From positions 1-64,000 of the forward strand of contig WGLT01000005.1 of assembly GCA_016125425.1 (NCBI GenBank): a DNA stretch of 64,000 bases, in the 5' to 3' direction. Within the stretch, counting starts at the first letter, position 1. Each line of letters opens with the position of its first letter. Shown here piece by piece: positions 53,543 to 61,293 of the stretch. The notes below the pieces were generated by a model. It made no database searches. It was not told the origin of the DNA and saw only the letters and a list, made by a program, of their open reading frames with translations. Source of the DNA: Alphaproteobacteria bacterium (lineage in GTDB: Bacteria; Pseudomonadota; Alphaproteobacteria; Caulobacterales; Parvularculaceae). The position numbers were made by a program, and so were the translations under genes.

Positions 53543-55282
53543 ATGCTCAAATTCGTCCGGGTCATCGCGGGCGCCGACCCGAATTATGAACGCCGCCTCC
53601 AAGGCCTGCAGGACGTATTCCTGAAAGCCTTTTCCTTTCATCCGGGCTACGCCGAGAAAATCGCCGGCTACGCGGAAGGACGTTTTCCGCCCGGCGCCGA
53701 GGTCATTATTCTCGCCGCGCTTGACAATAAGGGCGCCGTTCTCGGCTTCACCGTCACCTTTTATTTCTCGGACATTCGCGCCGCCTATCTCGACTATCTC
53801 GCCAGCGATCCCGGCCGCGCGGCGCGCGGCATCGGCGCGGCGCTTTACGAGACGATGCGTGACGACATGCGAAAACGCGGCGCGCGCCGGCTGTTTCTCG
53901 ACGCGCTGCCCGACGAGCCGGCGCTGAACCGTCATCCCGGCCTTCTCGCCGACAATAAGCGGCGCATGGCGTTCTATGAGCGGCTCGGCGCGCGTCCGGT
54001 CCTCGGCACAGCCTATGAGACGACAGTCACCCCCGCCAATCTCGGCGACCCGAACATGCTTCTTTACGACGCGATGGGCGATGAAAAGCCCCTGTCGCGG
54101 CGCGCGCTCAAAGCCGTCATTGAACGGATCGTCACCGCAAAGACCGGACTGACGGCGGAAGAAGAGCCGCTGAAGAGCCTGCTCGCCTCCGTGAAAGACG
54201 ACCCGGTCGTCATCCGCGCGCCGCGCTATCCGGCGCCCGCGCCGAAGCCCTTTCCCAAGCTCGCCCAGCCGATCGACATCGTCATCACCGCCGACGACGC
54301 GCCGTCGATCGAGCATTCCCCTTTCAAGGGCTATTACGAACGCCCCGCCCGCGTCAGCGCGGTGCGACGCGCGCTCGAAGGTCTTCCGACAAGACAGCAT
54401 CCGGCCGAGCAGACAGGCATGAGCGCCATCGAAGCCGTGCATGATGCGAGAATGATCCAGTTCATCCGGGAGACGGCGGAGAAAATCCCCGACAAGCGCA
54501 TCATCTATCCGGAAATCTTTCCGCTGCGCTTTCCGGAACGCCTGCCGCGTAACTGGGAGATGCGGGCGGGTTATTTCTGCGTCGACACTTCGACCCCGCT
54601 GACCAACCGCGTTTTTCGCGCCGCGCGCCGCTCGGTCGACGCAGCGATGACGGCGGCGCGGCTCGTCGCGCAAAAGAAGACAAAGCTCGTCTACGCCGTC
54701 GTGCGCCCGCCCGGACACCATGCGGAGCGCCGCGCTTTCGGCGGCTTCTGCTATTTCAACAACGCCGCGATCGCCGCCAATTTCCTCGCCAAATCCGGTA
54801 AGGTGGCGATGCTCGACGTCGATCATCATCACGGCAACGGCGCGCAGGATATTTTCTATCGGCGCGCGGACGTTTTAACGGTCTCGATTCACGGCCATCC
54901 GGAGTCGAGCTATCCCTTCTACGCCGGCTTCGACGACGAACGCGGCGAGGGCGAAGGCTTGGGCTTCAACCGGAACTATCCGATCAGGCCGGGAGTCGAC
55001 GACGCCGGCTATCTCACCGTGCTCGCCCGCGCGCTGCGCCGTATCGACCGGTTCCAGCCGGATTTTCTTGTCGTGCCCTTCGGCGTCGACATCATGCGCG
55101 GCGATCCGACCGGCGCTTTTTACGTCACCGTCGACGGCATGGCGCGCATCGGCGCCGCGATCGGCGCGCTCAAGGCTCCCACGCTCGTCGTGCAGGAGGG
55201 CGGCTACAATCTCTCCAATCTTCGCCGCGGCGTCCGGGCGTTTCTGTCGGGGCTCGCAGGCGCCAAGGATCTCCAGCGCTAG
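53543..55282 (+). CDS. Fusion of GNAT acetyltransferase with acetylpolyamine/histone deacetylase-type amidohydrolase
   Basis: A 579-residue two-domain protein. Residues 1 to about 165 form a GNAT domain: strand AVLGFTVTFYFS, acetyl-CoA loop DPGRAARGIGAALYE, and NKRRMAFYERLGARPV. Residues about 245-572 are a class II HDAC/acetylpolyamine amidohydrolase domain with every catalytic element: RPPGHHAER (His392, His393), MLDVDHHHGNG (Asp427, His429 ligands), VPFGVDIMRGDP (Asp516 ligand) and QEGGYN (Tyr555). The SYPFYAGFDDERGEGEG loop is typical of acetylpolyamine amidohydrolases. The two halves could acetylate and deacetylate the same class of substrate, probably polyamines or protein lysines. The nearby decarboxylase and deoxyhypusine synthase-like genes favour polyamines. 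Confidence 0.93.
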   Translation: MLKFVRVIAGADPNYERRLQGLQDVFLKAFSFHPGYAEKIAGYAEGRFPPGAEVIILAALDNKGAVLGFTVTFYFSDIRAAYLDYLASDPGRAARGIGAALYETMRDDMRKRGARRLFLDALPDEPALNRHPGLLADNKRRMAFYERLGARPVLGTAYETTVTPANLGDPNMLLYDAMGDEKPLSRRALKAVIERIVTAKTGLTAEEEPLKSLLASVKDDPVVIRAPRYPAPAPKPFPKLAQPIDIVITADDAPSIEHSPFKGYYERPARVSAVRRALEGLPTRQHPAEQTGMSAIEAVHDARMIQFIRETAEKIPDKRIIYPEIFPLRFPERLPRNWEMRAGYFCVDTSTPLTNRVFRAARRSVDAAMTAARLVAQKKTKLVYAVVRPPGHHAERRAFGGFCYFNNAAIAANFLAKSGKVAMLDVDHHHGNGAQDIFYRRADVLTVSIHGHPESSYPFYAGFDDERGEGEGLGFNRNYPIRPGVDDAGYLTVLARALRRIDRFQPDFLVVPFGVDIMRGDPTGAFYVTVDGMARIGAAIGALKAPTLVVQEGGYNLSNLRRGVRAFLSGLAGAKDLQR

Positions 55283-55304
55283 CGGCTCGAGGCGTCGGCG
55301 GGCG

Positions 55305-56276
55305 CTATTTCACGTCCAAGAGTTCGACTTCGAAAATCAGCGCCTGATTGGGGCCGATGCCGGCGGCCGGCGCGCCCTTCTCGCCGTAAGCGAGATCGGG
55401 CGGCAGGAAGAAGCGGAATTTGTCGCCCACATGCATCAGCTGCACGCCCTCGGTCCAGCCGGGGATCACCTCGCCGAGCGGAAACTCCGCCGGCTCGCCG
55501 CGCGCATAGGAGGAATCGAATTCCGTGCCGTCAAGCAGCGCGCCTTTGTAGTTCACCTTCACGATGTTCGCATCGGTCGGCTGCTTCCCGCCCGGCGGGC
55601 CTTTCGAGAGCACTTCATATTCAAGCCCCGATTTCGTCGTGACGACGCCGGGCTTTTTCGCGTTGTCGGCGAGAAATTTCGCGGCTTCTTTCGCGTTGAT
55701 CTCGGCGTTCGACACTTTCAAAAGCTCGACGTCGAAAATCAGCGCCTGATTGGGGCCGATCGGCCCTGCGCCTTTCGCGCCATAGGCGAGCTCCGGCGGA
55801 ATGAAGAAGCGGAACTTGTCGCCGACATGCATCAGCTGCACGCCCTCGGTCCAGCCCGGAATGACCATGTTGAGCGGGAAAGTCGCCGCCGCGCCATGGG
55901 CCTTGGAAGAGTCGAACTCGACGCCGTCCGTCAGCGTGCCGACATAATTGACGGTGACGATATCGCTCGCCTTCGGGCTGAGGCCGCCTTCCGGCCCTTT
56001 TTCGAGCACCATATATTCAAGGCCGCTCTCGGTCGTCTTCACGCCGTCGCGCTTGGCGTTCTCGGCGAGGAATTTTTTCGAGGCGGCGAGATTGTCGGCG
56101 GCGATCCTGGCCGCGTCTTCGCCTGCCTTGGCCTCGCCGGCCGCCGTCTGCGCCGGCTCGGCCTGCGCCGTTTCGTCCTTCGCGCCGGCTTTCGCCGCCG
56201 TCTCATCCTTCTTGCCGCAACCGCCAAGCGCGAGCGCCGCCGCCGCGCCGGCGAGCAAGATCGAGATCCGTTTCAT
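55305..56276 (-). CDS. Lipoprotein with two tandem FKBP-type peptidyl-prolyl isomerase domains
   Basis: A 323-residue protein from ATG at 56276. Residues 1-20 are a lipoprotein signal with lipobox LGGC. An Ala/Glu/Lys-rich linker follows. Then come two FKBP domains, each starting near ESGLEYMVL/KSGLEYEVL and containing VEFDSSKAHG or TEFDSSYARG, VIPGWTEGVQLMHVGDKFRFF and GPNQALIFDVELL or EVELL. The two domains are nearly identical at the DNA level over long stretches (offset 396-402 bases), so the second arose by recent duplication or is kept alike by conversion. Role: folding of periplasmic or outer-membrane proteins. Confidence 0.94.
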   Translation of the reverse strand: MKRISILLAGAAAALALGGCGKKDETAAKAGAKDETAQAEPAQTAAGEAKAGEDAARIAADNLAASKKFLAENAKRDGVKTTESGLEYMVLEKGPEGGLSPKASDIVTVNYVGTLTDGVEFDSSKAHGAAATFPLNMVIPGWTEGVQLMHVGDKFRFFIPPELAYGAKGAGPIGPNQALIFDVELLKVSNAEINAKEAAKFLADNAKKPGVVTTKSGLEYEVLSKGPPGGKQPTDANIVKVNYKGALLDGTEFDSSYARGEPAEFPLGEVIPGWTEGVQLMHVGDKFRFFLPPDLAYGEKGAPAAGIGPNQALIFEVELLDVK

Positions 56277-56385
56277 CGTTCTACCTGTCATGATCCATGA
56301 ATGCGCCGCATGCGCGGGCGGACCCTAGGGCGGGCCGCGGAAGAGGAAAAGGCGCGGACGAAGATTTTCCGCGCCCCCGCCATAT

Positions 56386-56655
56386 CTAGTGCAGGCGAAA
56401 CAGGGCCCCGGTCCCGATCTCCGCGGCCGAAATGATCCGCTTGCCAGCGACGCGCACCGAATGCAGCGGGCCTTCAAGCTCGCGCACCCAGAATTCAAGG
56501 AAACGCGAGAGCACCGGGAATTGCGGCGCGATGTCGTAGTCCTGCCAGACATAGCTCTGGAGCAGGCCCGGATGATCGGGAAGATGGTAAAGGATTTCCG
56601 CCGTGGCGAGTCGGTAGCCCTCAAGCTGCCGCTTCAGGATGGGATCGCTTTTCAT
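56386..56655 (-). CDS. usg: Usg family protein
   Basis: An 89-residue protein of the Usg family, nearly restricted to alphaproteobacteria. Conserved blocks: QLEGYRLATAEILYHLPDHP, LQSYVWQDYDIAPQFPVLSRFLEFW and the C-terminal EGPLHSVRVA. No function is known. The ATG at 56655 gives the usual length. It is divergent from the ornithine/lysine decarboxylase gene and its leader. Confidence 0.92.
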   Translation of the reverse strand: MKSDPILKRQLEGYRLATAEILYHLPDHPGLLQSYVWQDYDIAPQFPVLSRFLEFWVRELEGPLHSVRVAGKRIISAAEIGTGALFRLH

Positions 56656-56814
56656 ACGCTACACCCCGCATGACGCTATTGTTACAGCGCGAATCTTGAG
56701 GAAGTCTGAGCGGCGGCGCAAGAGCTTTGTTTTGCAATAATGTCAATAAAAACAGTTTGTTAGCAGCCCCTTTGCGCCTTTGCTGACAGCGGCCGCGCCT
56801 AACGCCCCGCCCGG

Positions 56815-56931
56815 CCGTTGCGATTTTTTCTTTACATCGGGCCGCACGTTTCTTATGTGGCGATTTCGCCAATCCCATGGGACCTCTCCGCAAGATTGGC
56901 GCTTGGTAGAAGCTGCTTTTGCGAGGTTCCA
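56815..56931 (+). promoter_or_regulatory. Candidate speF-type RNA leader of the decarboxylase gene
   Basis: The stretch upstream of the decarboxylase start is rich in pairing: CACGTTTCTTATGTG, the hairpin GGCGATTTCGCC, and a 7-bp stem GCCAATC/GATTGGC enclosing CCATGGGACC. It reads in frame but does not resemble decarboxylase protein sequence. A conserved structured leader (the speF motif of alphaproteobacteria) is known upstream of ornithine decarboxylase genes; position and gene fit. I cannot align it to the model here. Confidence 0.5.
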
Positions 56932-56935
56932 TGAG

Positions 56936-58132
56936 ATGGAAAGGCCAAAATCCGCGCTTGCGCTGGTCCTAGCTGCCCGACCGGACCTTCCCGTTTATTG
57001 CGTGCGCCCTCATGCCGCCAAAAAGGCGGCGGACTGGTTTGCGCGCAATTTTCCGGGCGACGTTCTTTACGCCGTAAAAGCCAATCCGCATCCGGCGGTG
57101 CTCGACGCTGTTCGCGCCGCAGGCGTGACCTGGTTCGACGTTGCGTCCATGCCCGAGGTCGAATTGATCGGCGGACGCTTCCCCGAAGCGACGATGGCGT
57201 TCATGCACCCGGTGAAAGCGCGTTCGGCGATCCGCCGCGCTTATGCTGAATTCGGCGTCCGGATTTTCGCGCTCGACAGCCATGACGAACTGCAAAAGAT
57301 CATCGCGGAAACGAATGGCGCGAAGGATCTCAACCTCGTCATCCGTCTCGCAGTCTCCGGCGACTACGCAGAGCACAAGCTTTCCGGCAAATTCGGCGCG
57401 GCCGGTCCGGAAGCGGTGATGCTGCTGCGCGAAGCGCGCGCGCATGCCTGCGAACTCGGCGTCAGTTTTCATGTCGGCTCGCAATGCATGCGGCCCGAAG
57501 CATGGCGCATCGCGATGGAGTCGGTTTCCGACATTATCCGTCAGGCCGGCGTCACGGTCGACATCGTGGATGTCGGCGGCGGCTTTCCCGCAGCCTATCC
57601 GGGTCTCACCCCGCCGCCGCTTTCGGCCTATGTCGACGAGATTCGCACCGCTTTTGAGGCGATGCCGGTGCTCGAAAACGCCGATCTGTGGTGCGAGCCG
57701 GGCCGCGCGCTCTGCGCGGAGGCCGGCAGCCACATCGTCCGCGTCGAGCTGAGAAAAGGCGATGCGCTCTATCTCAACGAAGGCGGCTATGGCGCGCTTT
57801 TCGACGCCGCTCATGACGGCCTCGTCTATCCGACGAAGCTGCTGCGCGCGAAAGGCGGGCCGCGCCGGCCGCTGAAACCGTTCCGGCTTTACGGGCCGAC
57901 CTGCGATTCGATTGACGCGCTGAAAGGCCCGTTCTTCCTGCCGGGCGACGTGCATGAAGGCGACTACATCGAATTCGGCATGACGGGCGCCTATGGTTCG
58001 GCGCTGGCGACCAAGTTCAACGGCTTCGGCGAATATATCGAGGCGCAGGTCTCGGACGCGCCGATGCTGTCCATGTACGGCCTCGCCAGGGCGCCGCATT
58101 CGAATGTCGTCGCGATGGCGAAGTCGCGGTAA
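56936..58132 (+). CDS. Type III (fold III) ornithine/lysine decarboxylase
   Basis: PLP enzyme of the alanine-racemase fold producing putrescine and possibly cadaverine. The ATG at 56936 (GCGAGGT upstream) gives 398 residues; the longer frame from 56780 would include the leader. The PLP lysine is in LYAVKANPHPAVL (Lys48). GSQCMRP, the phosphate-binding VDVGGGFPAAYPG, GRALCAE and the catalytic-Cys segment YGPTCDSIDAL (substrate side) are present. The C-terminal TGAYGSALATKFNGFG is typical. ArgE in this window helps make ornithine; the deoxyhypusine-synthase-like enzyme could use the putrescine. Confidence 0.95.
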   Translation: MERPKSALALVLAARPDLPVYCVRPHAAKKAADWFARNFPGDVLYAVKANPHPAVLDAVRAAGVTWFDVASMPEVELIGGRFPEATMAFMHPVKARSAIRRAYAEFGVRIFALDSHDELQKIIAETNGAKDLNLVIRLAVSGDYAEHKLSGKFGAAGPEAVMLLREARAHACELGVSFHVGSQCMRPEAWRIAMESVSDIIRQAGVTVDIVDVGGGFPAAYPGLTPPPLSAYVDEIRTAFEAMPVLENADLWCEPGRALCAEAGSHIVRVELRKGDALYLNEGGYGALFDAAHDGLVYPTKLLRAKGGPRRPLKPFRLYGPTCDSIDALKGPFFLPGDVHEGDYIEFGMTGAYGSALATKFNGFGEYIEAQVSDAPMLSMYGLARAPHSNVVAMAKSR

Positions 58133-58174
58133 TCGCTCCCCGCGCAGACGATTGCTTCAGTCCGGCGATGCGTC

Positions 58175-58204
58175 GGGCGCCCCTGATTTCGATCACGGGC
58201 GCCC
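58175..58204. terminator. Hairpin between convergent genes (decarboxylase and small membrane protein)
   Basis: Arms GGGCGCCC plus TGAT/ATCA enclose a TTCG tetraloop, a very stable structure with one C-C mismatch. It lies 42 bases beyond the decarboxylase stop and 20 bases from the stop of the convergent gene. No T tract follows on either strand, so it may act as an RNA 3'-end stabiliser rather than an intrinsic terminator. Confidence 0.5.
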
Positions 58205-58224
58205 GCCTCGCCGATGCGCGGGCG

Positions 58225-58449
58225 CTAGCGCGGAATGAAGCTGAGAAAAAAGGCGATCACGCCGCCGAACGCCAGAACGAATCCGAGCAGACCGACGCCG
58301 ATGATTTTTCCGCGCGTGAAGACCATATCCAGAAATCCGGAATATTCTTCGACGCCGGCCTCATTGCGCCGTTTCGCCAACATCCAGTTGCTGTACATCA
58401 AAATAAAGACGCCGACGGCGAACGCCGCCAAAGACAAAACGAAATTCAT
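58225..58449 (-). CDS. Small two-helix membrane protein of unknown function
   Basis: A 74-residue protein with helices at about 2-24 (FVLSLAAFAVGVFILMYSNWML) and 50-72 (IIGVGLLGFVLAFGGVIAFFLSFI), joined by a charged loop (AKRRNEAGVEEYSGFLDMVFTRGK). No domain is recognised. It stands alone between the decarboxylase and deoxyhypusine-synthase-like genes, on the opposite strand. Confidence 0.75.
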   Translation of the reverse strand: MNFVLSLAAFAVGVFILMYSNWMLAKRRNEAGVEEYSGFLDMVFTRGKIIGVGLLGFVLAFGGVIAFFLSFIPR

Positions 58450-58713
58450 TGGCTCCCCCTGCTGGATTCGGTCCCGTAGAGACCGTATCGGGCGTTGACG
58501 ATTGTGTCAGCCCAAAAAGGCGCCCGGCGCGATCCCGCCGCGCGCGGCCGGAGGAAGAGGCCCGCCCTCTCGCCCGGCCCGCAGCTTTTTCCGGCGGGCC
58601 ACTTGCGGGGCTGCGTCGCCGCCCTATATAGCGCCCCTTATCACGGCCCTCCGCGCATCGTTCTCGATGCGGCCCGGATCCGGTTTCCAACTGGACTGAA
58701 AGGACCGACCTCC

Positions 58714-59763
58714 ATGACCAGACCCGCCGACAACCGCAAGGCCGAACTGCTCGCCCAGCCGGTCGAGCATTTCGACATCACGAAATTCGACGCCCGGCCC
58801 GTCATCGACGCCTGGGAGAAAATGTCGTTCGCCTCGCGCGACGCCGCGCGCGCCGCGCGCATCCTGAACGCCGCGCTCGAAGACAAGAAATGCTCCGTCA
58901 TCCTGACCCTCGCCGGCTCGACATCGGCGGGAGGGTGCATGCATGTCTGGCGGGATATGGTGAAGAACAACATGGTCGACGCCATCGTCGCCACCGGCGC
59001 CTCGATCGTCGACATGGATTTCTTCGAAGCGCTCGGCTTCAAGCATTATCAGGCGCGCGAAATTCCGGACGACCGCACGCTGCGCGATCTTTATATCGAC
59101 CGGATTTACGACACCTATATCGACGAAGAAGATCTTCAGCATTGCGATCATACGATCAAGGAGATCGCGGACTCGCTTCCCGAAGGCCCGATCTCCTCGC
59201 GCGAATTCATCCGCGCGATGGGCGAATGGCTGAGCCGGGGCAATGCGAAAAAGCAAGGCTCGCTGATCGAGGAGGCCTTTAAAGCCGGCGTTCCGATCTT
59301 CTGTCCGGCGTTTTCGGATTCCTCCGCCGGCTTCGGTCTCGTCAAGCACCAGGTCGAACGCATGAAGGCGAAGAAGCCTTACGTCTCCATCGACTCGGTC
59401 GCCGATTTCCGCGAACTCACCGAGATCAAAATCCAGGCGGGCACGACCGGCCTGTTCATGATCGGCGGCGGCGTTCCCAAAAACTTCGCGCAGGACACGG
59501 TGGTGTGCGCCGAAATTCTCGGTCATGACGACGTCGAAATGCACAAATACGCCGTTCAGATCACCGTCGCCGACGTGCGAGACGGCGCGTGCTCTTCCTC
59601 GACGCTGAAGGAGGCCTGCTCCTGGGGCAAGGTCGACGTGGCGCTCGAGCAGATGGTGTTCGCCGAAGCGACGACGGTCGCGCCGATGATCGTCTCCGAC
59701 GCCTATCACCGCGGCGCCTGGAAAGACCGTCCGCGCCGCCGCTGGGCGAAGCTTTTCGAATAG
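58714..59763 (+). CDS. Deoxyhypusine synthase-like enzyme (homospermidine synthase-type)
   Basis: A 349-residue NAD-dependent enzyme homologous to eukaryotic deoxyhypusine synthase, which transfers the aminobutyl group of spermidine. Family blocks include ILTLAGSTSAGGC, DAIVATGASIVDMDFFEALG and IPDDRTLRDLYIDRIYDTYIDEE. The catalytic Lys of deoxyhypusine synthase (SWGK) is conserved: KEACSWGKV, Lys306. Bacteria lack eIF5A, and bacterial homologues have been shown to make homospermidine or related polyamines. The start at 58714 is the first ATG after the ACTGAAAGGACC stretch. Linked here to the decarboxylase and to the acetyltransferase/deacetylase fusion. Confidence 0.9.
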   Translation: MTRPADNRKAELLAQPVEHFDITKFDARPVIDAWEKMSFASRDAARAARILNAALEDKKCSVILTLAGSTSAGGCMHVWRDMVKNNMVDAIVATGASIVDMDFFEALGFKHYQAREIPDDRTLRDLYIDRIYDTYIDEEDLQHCDHTIKEIADSLPEGPISSREFIRAMGEWLSRGNAKKQGSLIEEAFKAGVPIFCPAFSDSSAGFGLVKHQVERMKAKKPYVSIDSVADFRELTEIKIQAGTTGLFMIGGGVPKNFAQDTVVCAEILGHDDVEMHKYAVQITVADVRDGACSSSTLKEACSWGKVDVALEQMVFAEATTVAPMIVSDAYHRGAWKDRPRRRWAKLFE

Positions 59764-59791
59764 CGATCCGTGGACTGACGCAGCGCCGGCG

Positions 59792-59817
59792 AAGGCGCGC
59801 CTAGGGCGCGCCTTTTT
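59792..59817 (+). terminator. Rho-independent terminator of the deoxyhypusine synthase-like gene
   Basis: A 10-bp perfect stem (AAGGCGCGCC with GGCGCGCCTT), loop TAG, followed by TTTCTTT. It lies 29 bases after the stop. The loop TAG and adjacent C also contain the stop codon of the convergent membrane protein gene. Confidence 0.9.
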
Positions 59818-60214
59818 CTTTCCGCGCGAGACGCGCGATCCGGTAGGCCGCGCAGGCGCCGACATAGAAAAGCTCGATCTCGAAAGCGCGATTGAGGACG
59901 ACCGCCAGCCAGTAGATCGACGGCGGCGCGGCCATGCCAATCAGATCGTGCAGCACGAGAAGAGCCTGCATAAAAAAAAGCGGGACAGGAAACCGCCTGC
60001 CCCGCGACATGATGAAAAATGCGATCGCCAGTAAGAGGTCGATCCCCGCGAAGGCGAAGCACCGAAGATCATCGGCGACCCACCGCCAGACCGCGACGGA
60101 GGCGATCCAGCTCGACGCCAGCAACTGCGCCGCCGCCACTATCAGGGGCGAACGGGCCCGGTCAGCGAGCGCGAGGAGCGCGCCGCACAGGGCGGCGTAG
60201 AAGACAATGACTAT
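59801..60214 (-). CDS. Four-helix membrane protein of unknown function, possible ATA/ATT start
   Basis: Hydrophobic throughout: helices IVIVFYAALCGALLALA, LIVAAAQLLASSWIASVAVW, LRCFAFAGIDLLLAIAFFIMS, LFFMQALLVLHDLIGMAA and IYWLAVVLNRAFEIELFYVGACAAY. The first NTG codon in frame is GTG at 60139, but that start would discard a well-formed first helix that begins at ATA (60214) or ATT (60208). The ATA overlaps the TAG stop of the upstream small gene, hinting at coupled initiation on a rare codon. A GTG-started form would have 112 residues. No family is recognised. Confidence 0.65.
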   Translation of the reverse strand: MVIVFYAALCGALLALADRARSPLIVAAAQLLASSWIASVAVWRWVADDLRCFAFAGIDLLLAIAFFIMSRGRRFPVPLFFMQALLVLHDLIGMAAPPSIYWLAVVLNRAFEIELFYVGACAAYRIARLARKEKGAP

Positions 60215-60522
60215 CCAATGCCCAACAGCGATGCGACTACCTGCGGCGGATCGCTTTTCGGAATGCCTCCCGAGGCGTGGAGCATGCGCGCTCCCGCCTC
60301 GATCGCCGAGGCGTTGAGCGAAGCATGGGCTGCGCCGGTCACTTCCGCCAGATGCATCAGGGCGTCCCGGAGGCCGGCGAGGGCCGAGGACGCCTCCGGC
60401 GCGGCGAGCTTGCCGTCGGCCGCCTGGGCCGCGCTCGCCCCGGTCGCCAGCACCGCGGCCAGCGCGGCGAGTTGTTTCTCGAAACGCAACAGGACTAGCT
60501 GTTCCTTACGGATATCGGTCAT
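60211..60522 (-). CDS. Small conserved-looking protein of unknown function
   Basis: A 103-residue helical protein from ATG at 60522, preceded by GGAGCG. It has no membrane helix: EQLVLLRFEKQLAALAAVLA is amphipathic, and the rest is Ala-rich with LAGLRDALMHLAEVTGAAHASL. The C-terminal HASGGIPKSDPPQVVASLLGIG is the least repetitive part. I recognise no family. It overlaps the next gene if that begins at ATA 60214. Upstream lies a palindromic element (about 60533-60561). Confidence 0.65.
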   Translation of the reverse strand: MTDIRKEQLVLLRFEKQLAALAAVLATGASAAQAADGKLAAPEASSALAGLRDALMHLAEVTGAAHASLNASAIEAGARMLHASGGIPKSDPPQVVASLLGIG

Positions 60523-60532
60523 AGTCGCTCCT

Positions 60533-60561
60533 TGTTAACCTAGGGTTGTATACGTAACAAG
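60533..60561. promoter_or_regulatory. Palindromic element upstream of the small gene
   Basis: TTGTTAAC ... GTAACAA: outer arms TTGTTA and TAACAA are exact, with AACCTAGGGTT inside forming another dyad. It stands about 11 bases upstream of the ATG at 60522 and may be an operator of the HTH protein encoded at 60716-61264. Confidence 0.35.
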
Positions 60562-60715
60562 GATGCAACTTTAACGTGAGTCTCTGGCCCCGCCAGAAGG
60601 CCGCGTGCTATGCGGGAAGGCGCAGTGAGCAATAACGAAGACGCCTATGCGGCGCGGATAGCGCGGAATATGTGGCGGATGGCGAAGCGCCGGGCCCTCT
60701 CGGCCCAGCGGTTTG

Positions 60716-61264
60716 TCAGCGCTGAAGCCGCGGTTTCGCCTCAAGGTAGAGGATCGACGCCTGGCGCGCCGCCTCATCCAGGCGCGCGCGCGGCAGGCGA
60801 AGGCCGGGGCAGTCTTTCAGAATTTCTTCGAGCACTGGCCGAAGAGCTTGCACAAGACGATCGGGACCGCGACGCGTCGTGACCGCGGTCATCGCGGCGT
60901 AAGTGTTGGCGACCGCTTCGGCGGCCGCCTCGATCAGCGCATCGGCGGGCGGTCGGCCGCGTCCCTCCGAGACCCGCTCCAGCGTGTGCCGCAAAACCTG
61001 CGCAAGAAGCGCGACGTCGACATCGCTCTCTTCGAGGCGCCGCCCGGCGAGATCGGGCACGGCCGACTCGTCCGCGCCGAACAGCGCCGCCATCGACACC
61101 GCGCCGCCCGTCGCCTCGACGATCCGCCGCGCGATTTCAGGTCGCGGCGCGCGCTCGCGCGCGATAATCCGCGACAGCGTGCGGCGGCTCACCCCGATGC
61201 GCGCTGCGAACGCCGTCAATGTGTCGCCCGTCGCGGCGATATAATCCTTAAGCGGATGGGGCAT
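60716..61264 (-). CDS. Helix-turn-helix transcriptional regulator (Cro/CI-like)
   Basis: A 182-residue protein from ATG at 61264, preceded by GAGGAAGG; a TTG at 61276 is less likely. The HTH occupies about residues 4-58 (DYIAATGDTLTAFAARIGVSRRTLSRIIARERAPRPEIARRIVEATGG), a XRE-type fold. The C-terminal 120 residues, rich in Ala, Arg and Glu, have no known domain and may dimerise or bind a ligand. Downstream on the same strand are two unknown genes, suggesting a small regulon. An 8-base inverted repeat sits upstream (61294-61337). Confidence 0.82.
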   Translation of the reverse strand: MPHPLKDYIAATGDTLTAFAARIGVSRRTLSRIIARERAPRPEIARRIVEATGGAVSMAALFGADESAVPDLAGRRLEESDVDVALLAQVLRHTLERVSEGRGRPPADALIEAAAEAVANTYAAMTAVTTRRGPDRLVQALRPVLEEILKDCPGLRLPRARLDEAARQASILYLEAKPRLQR

Positions 61265-61293
61265 GGCCTTCCTCAACGCGCAGTCGGCGCATC

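Noticed and set aside
58624-59940. 438-codon minus-strand frame
   Set aside because: Shadow of the deoxyhypusine synthase-like gene, and it crosses a strong terminator.
60610-60882. 90-codon plus-strand frame
   Set aside because: Its 3' half is antisense to the HTH gene and it has no distinctive features.
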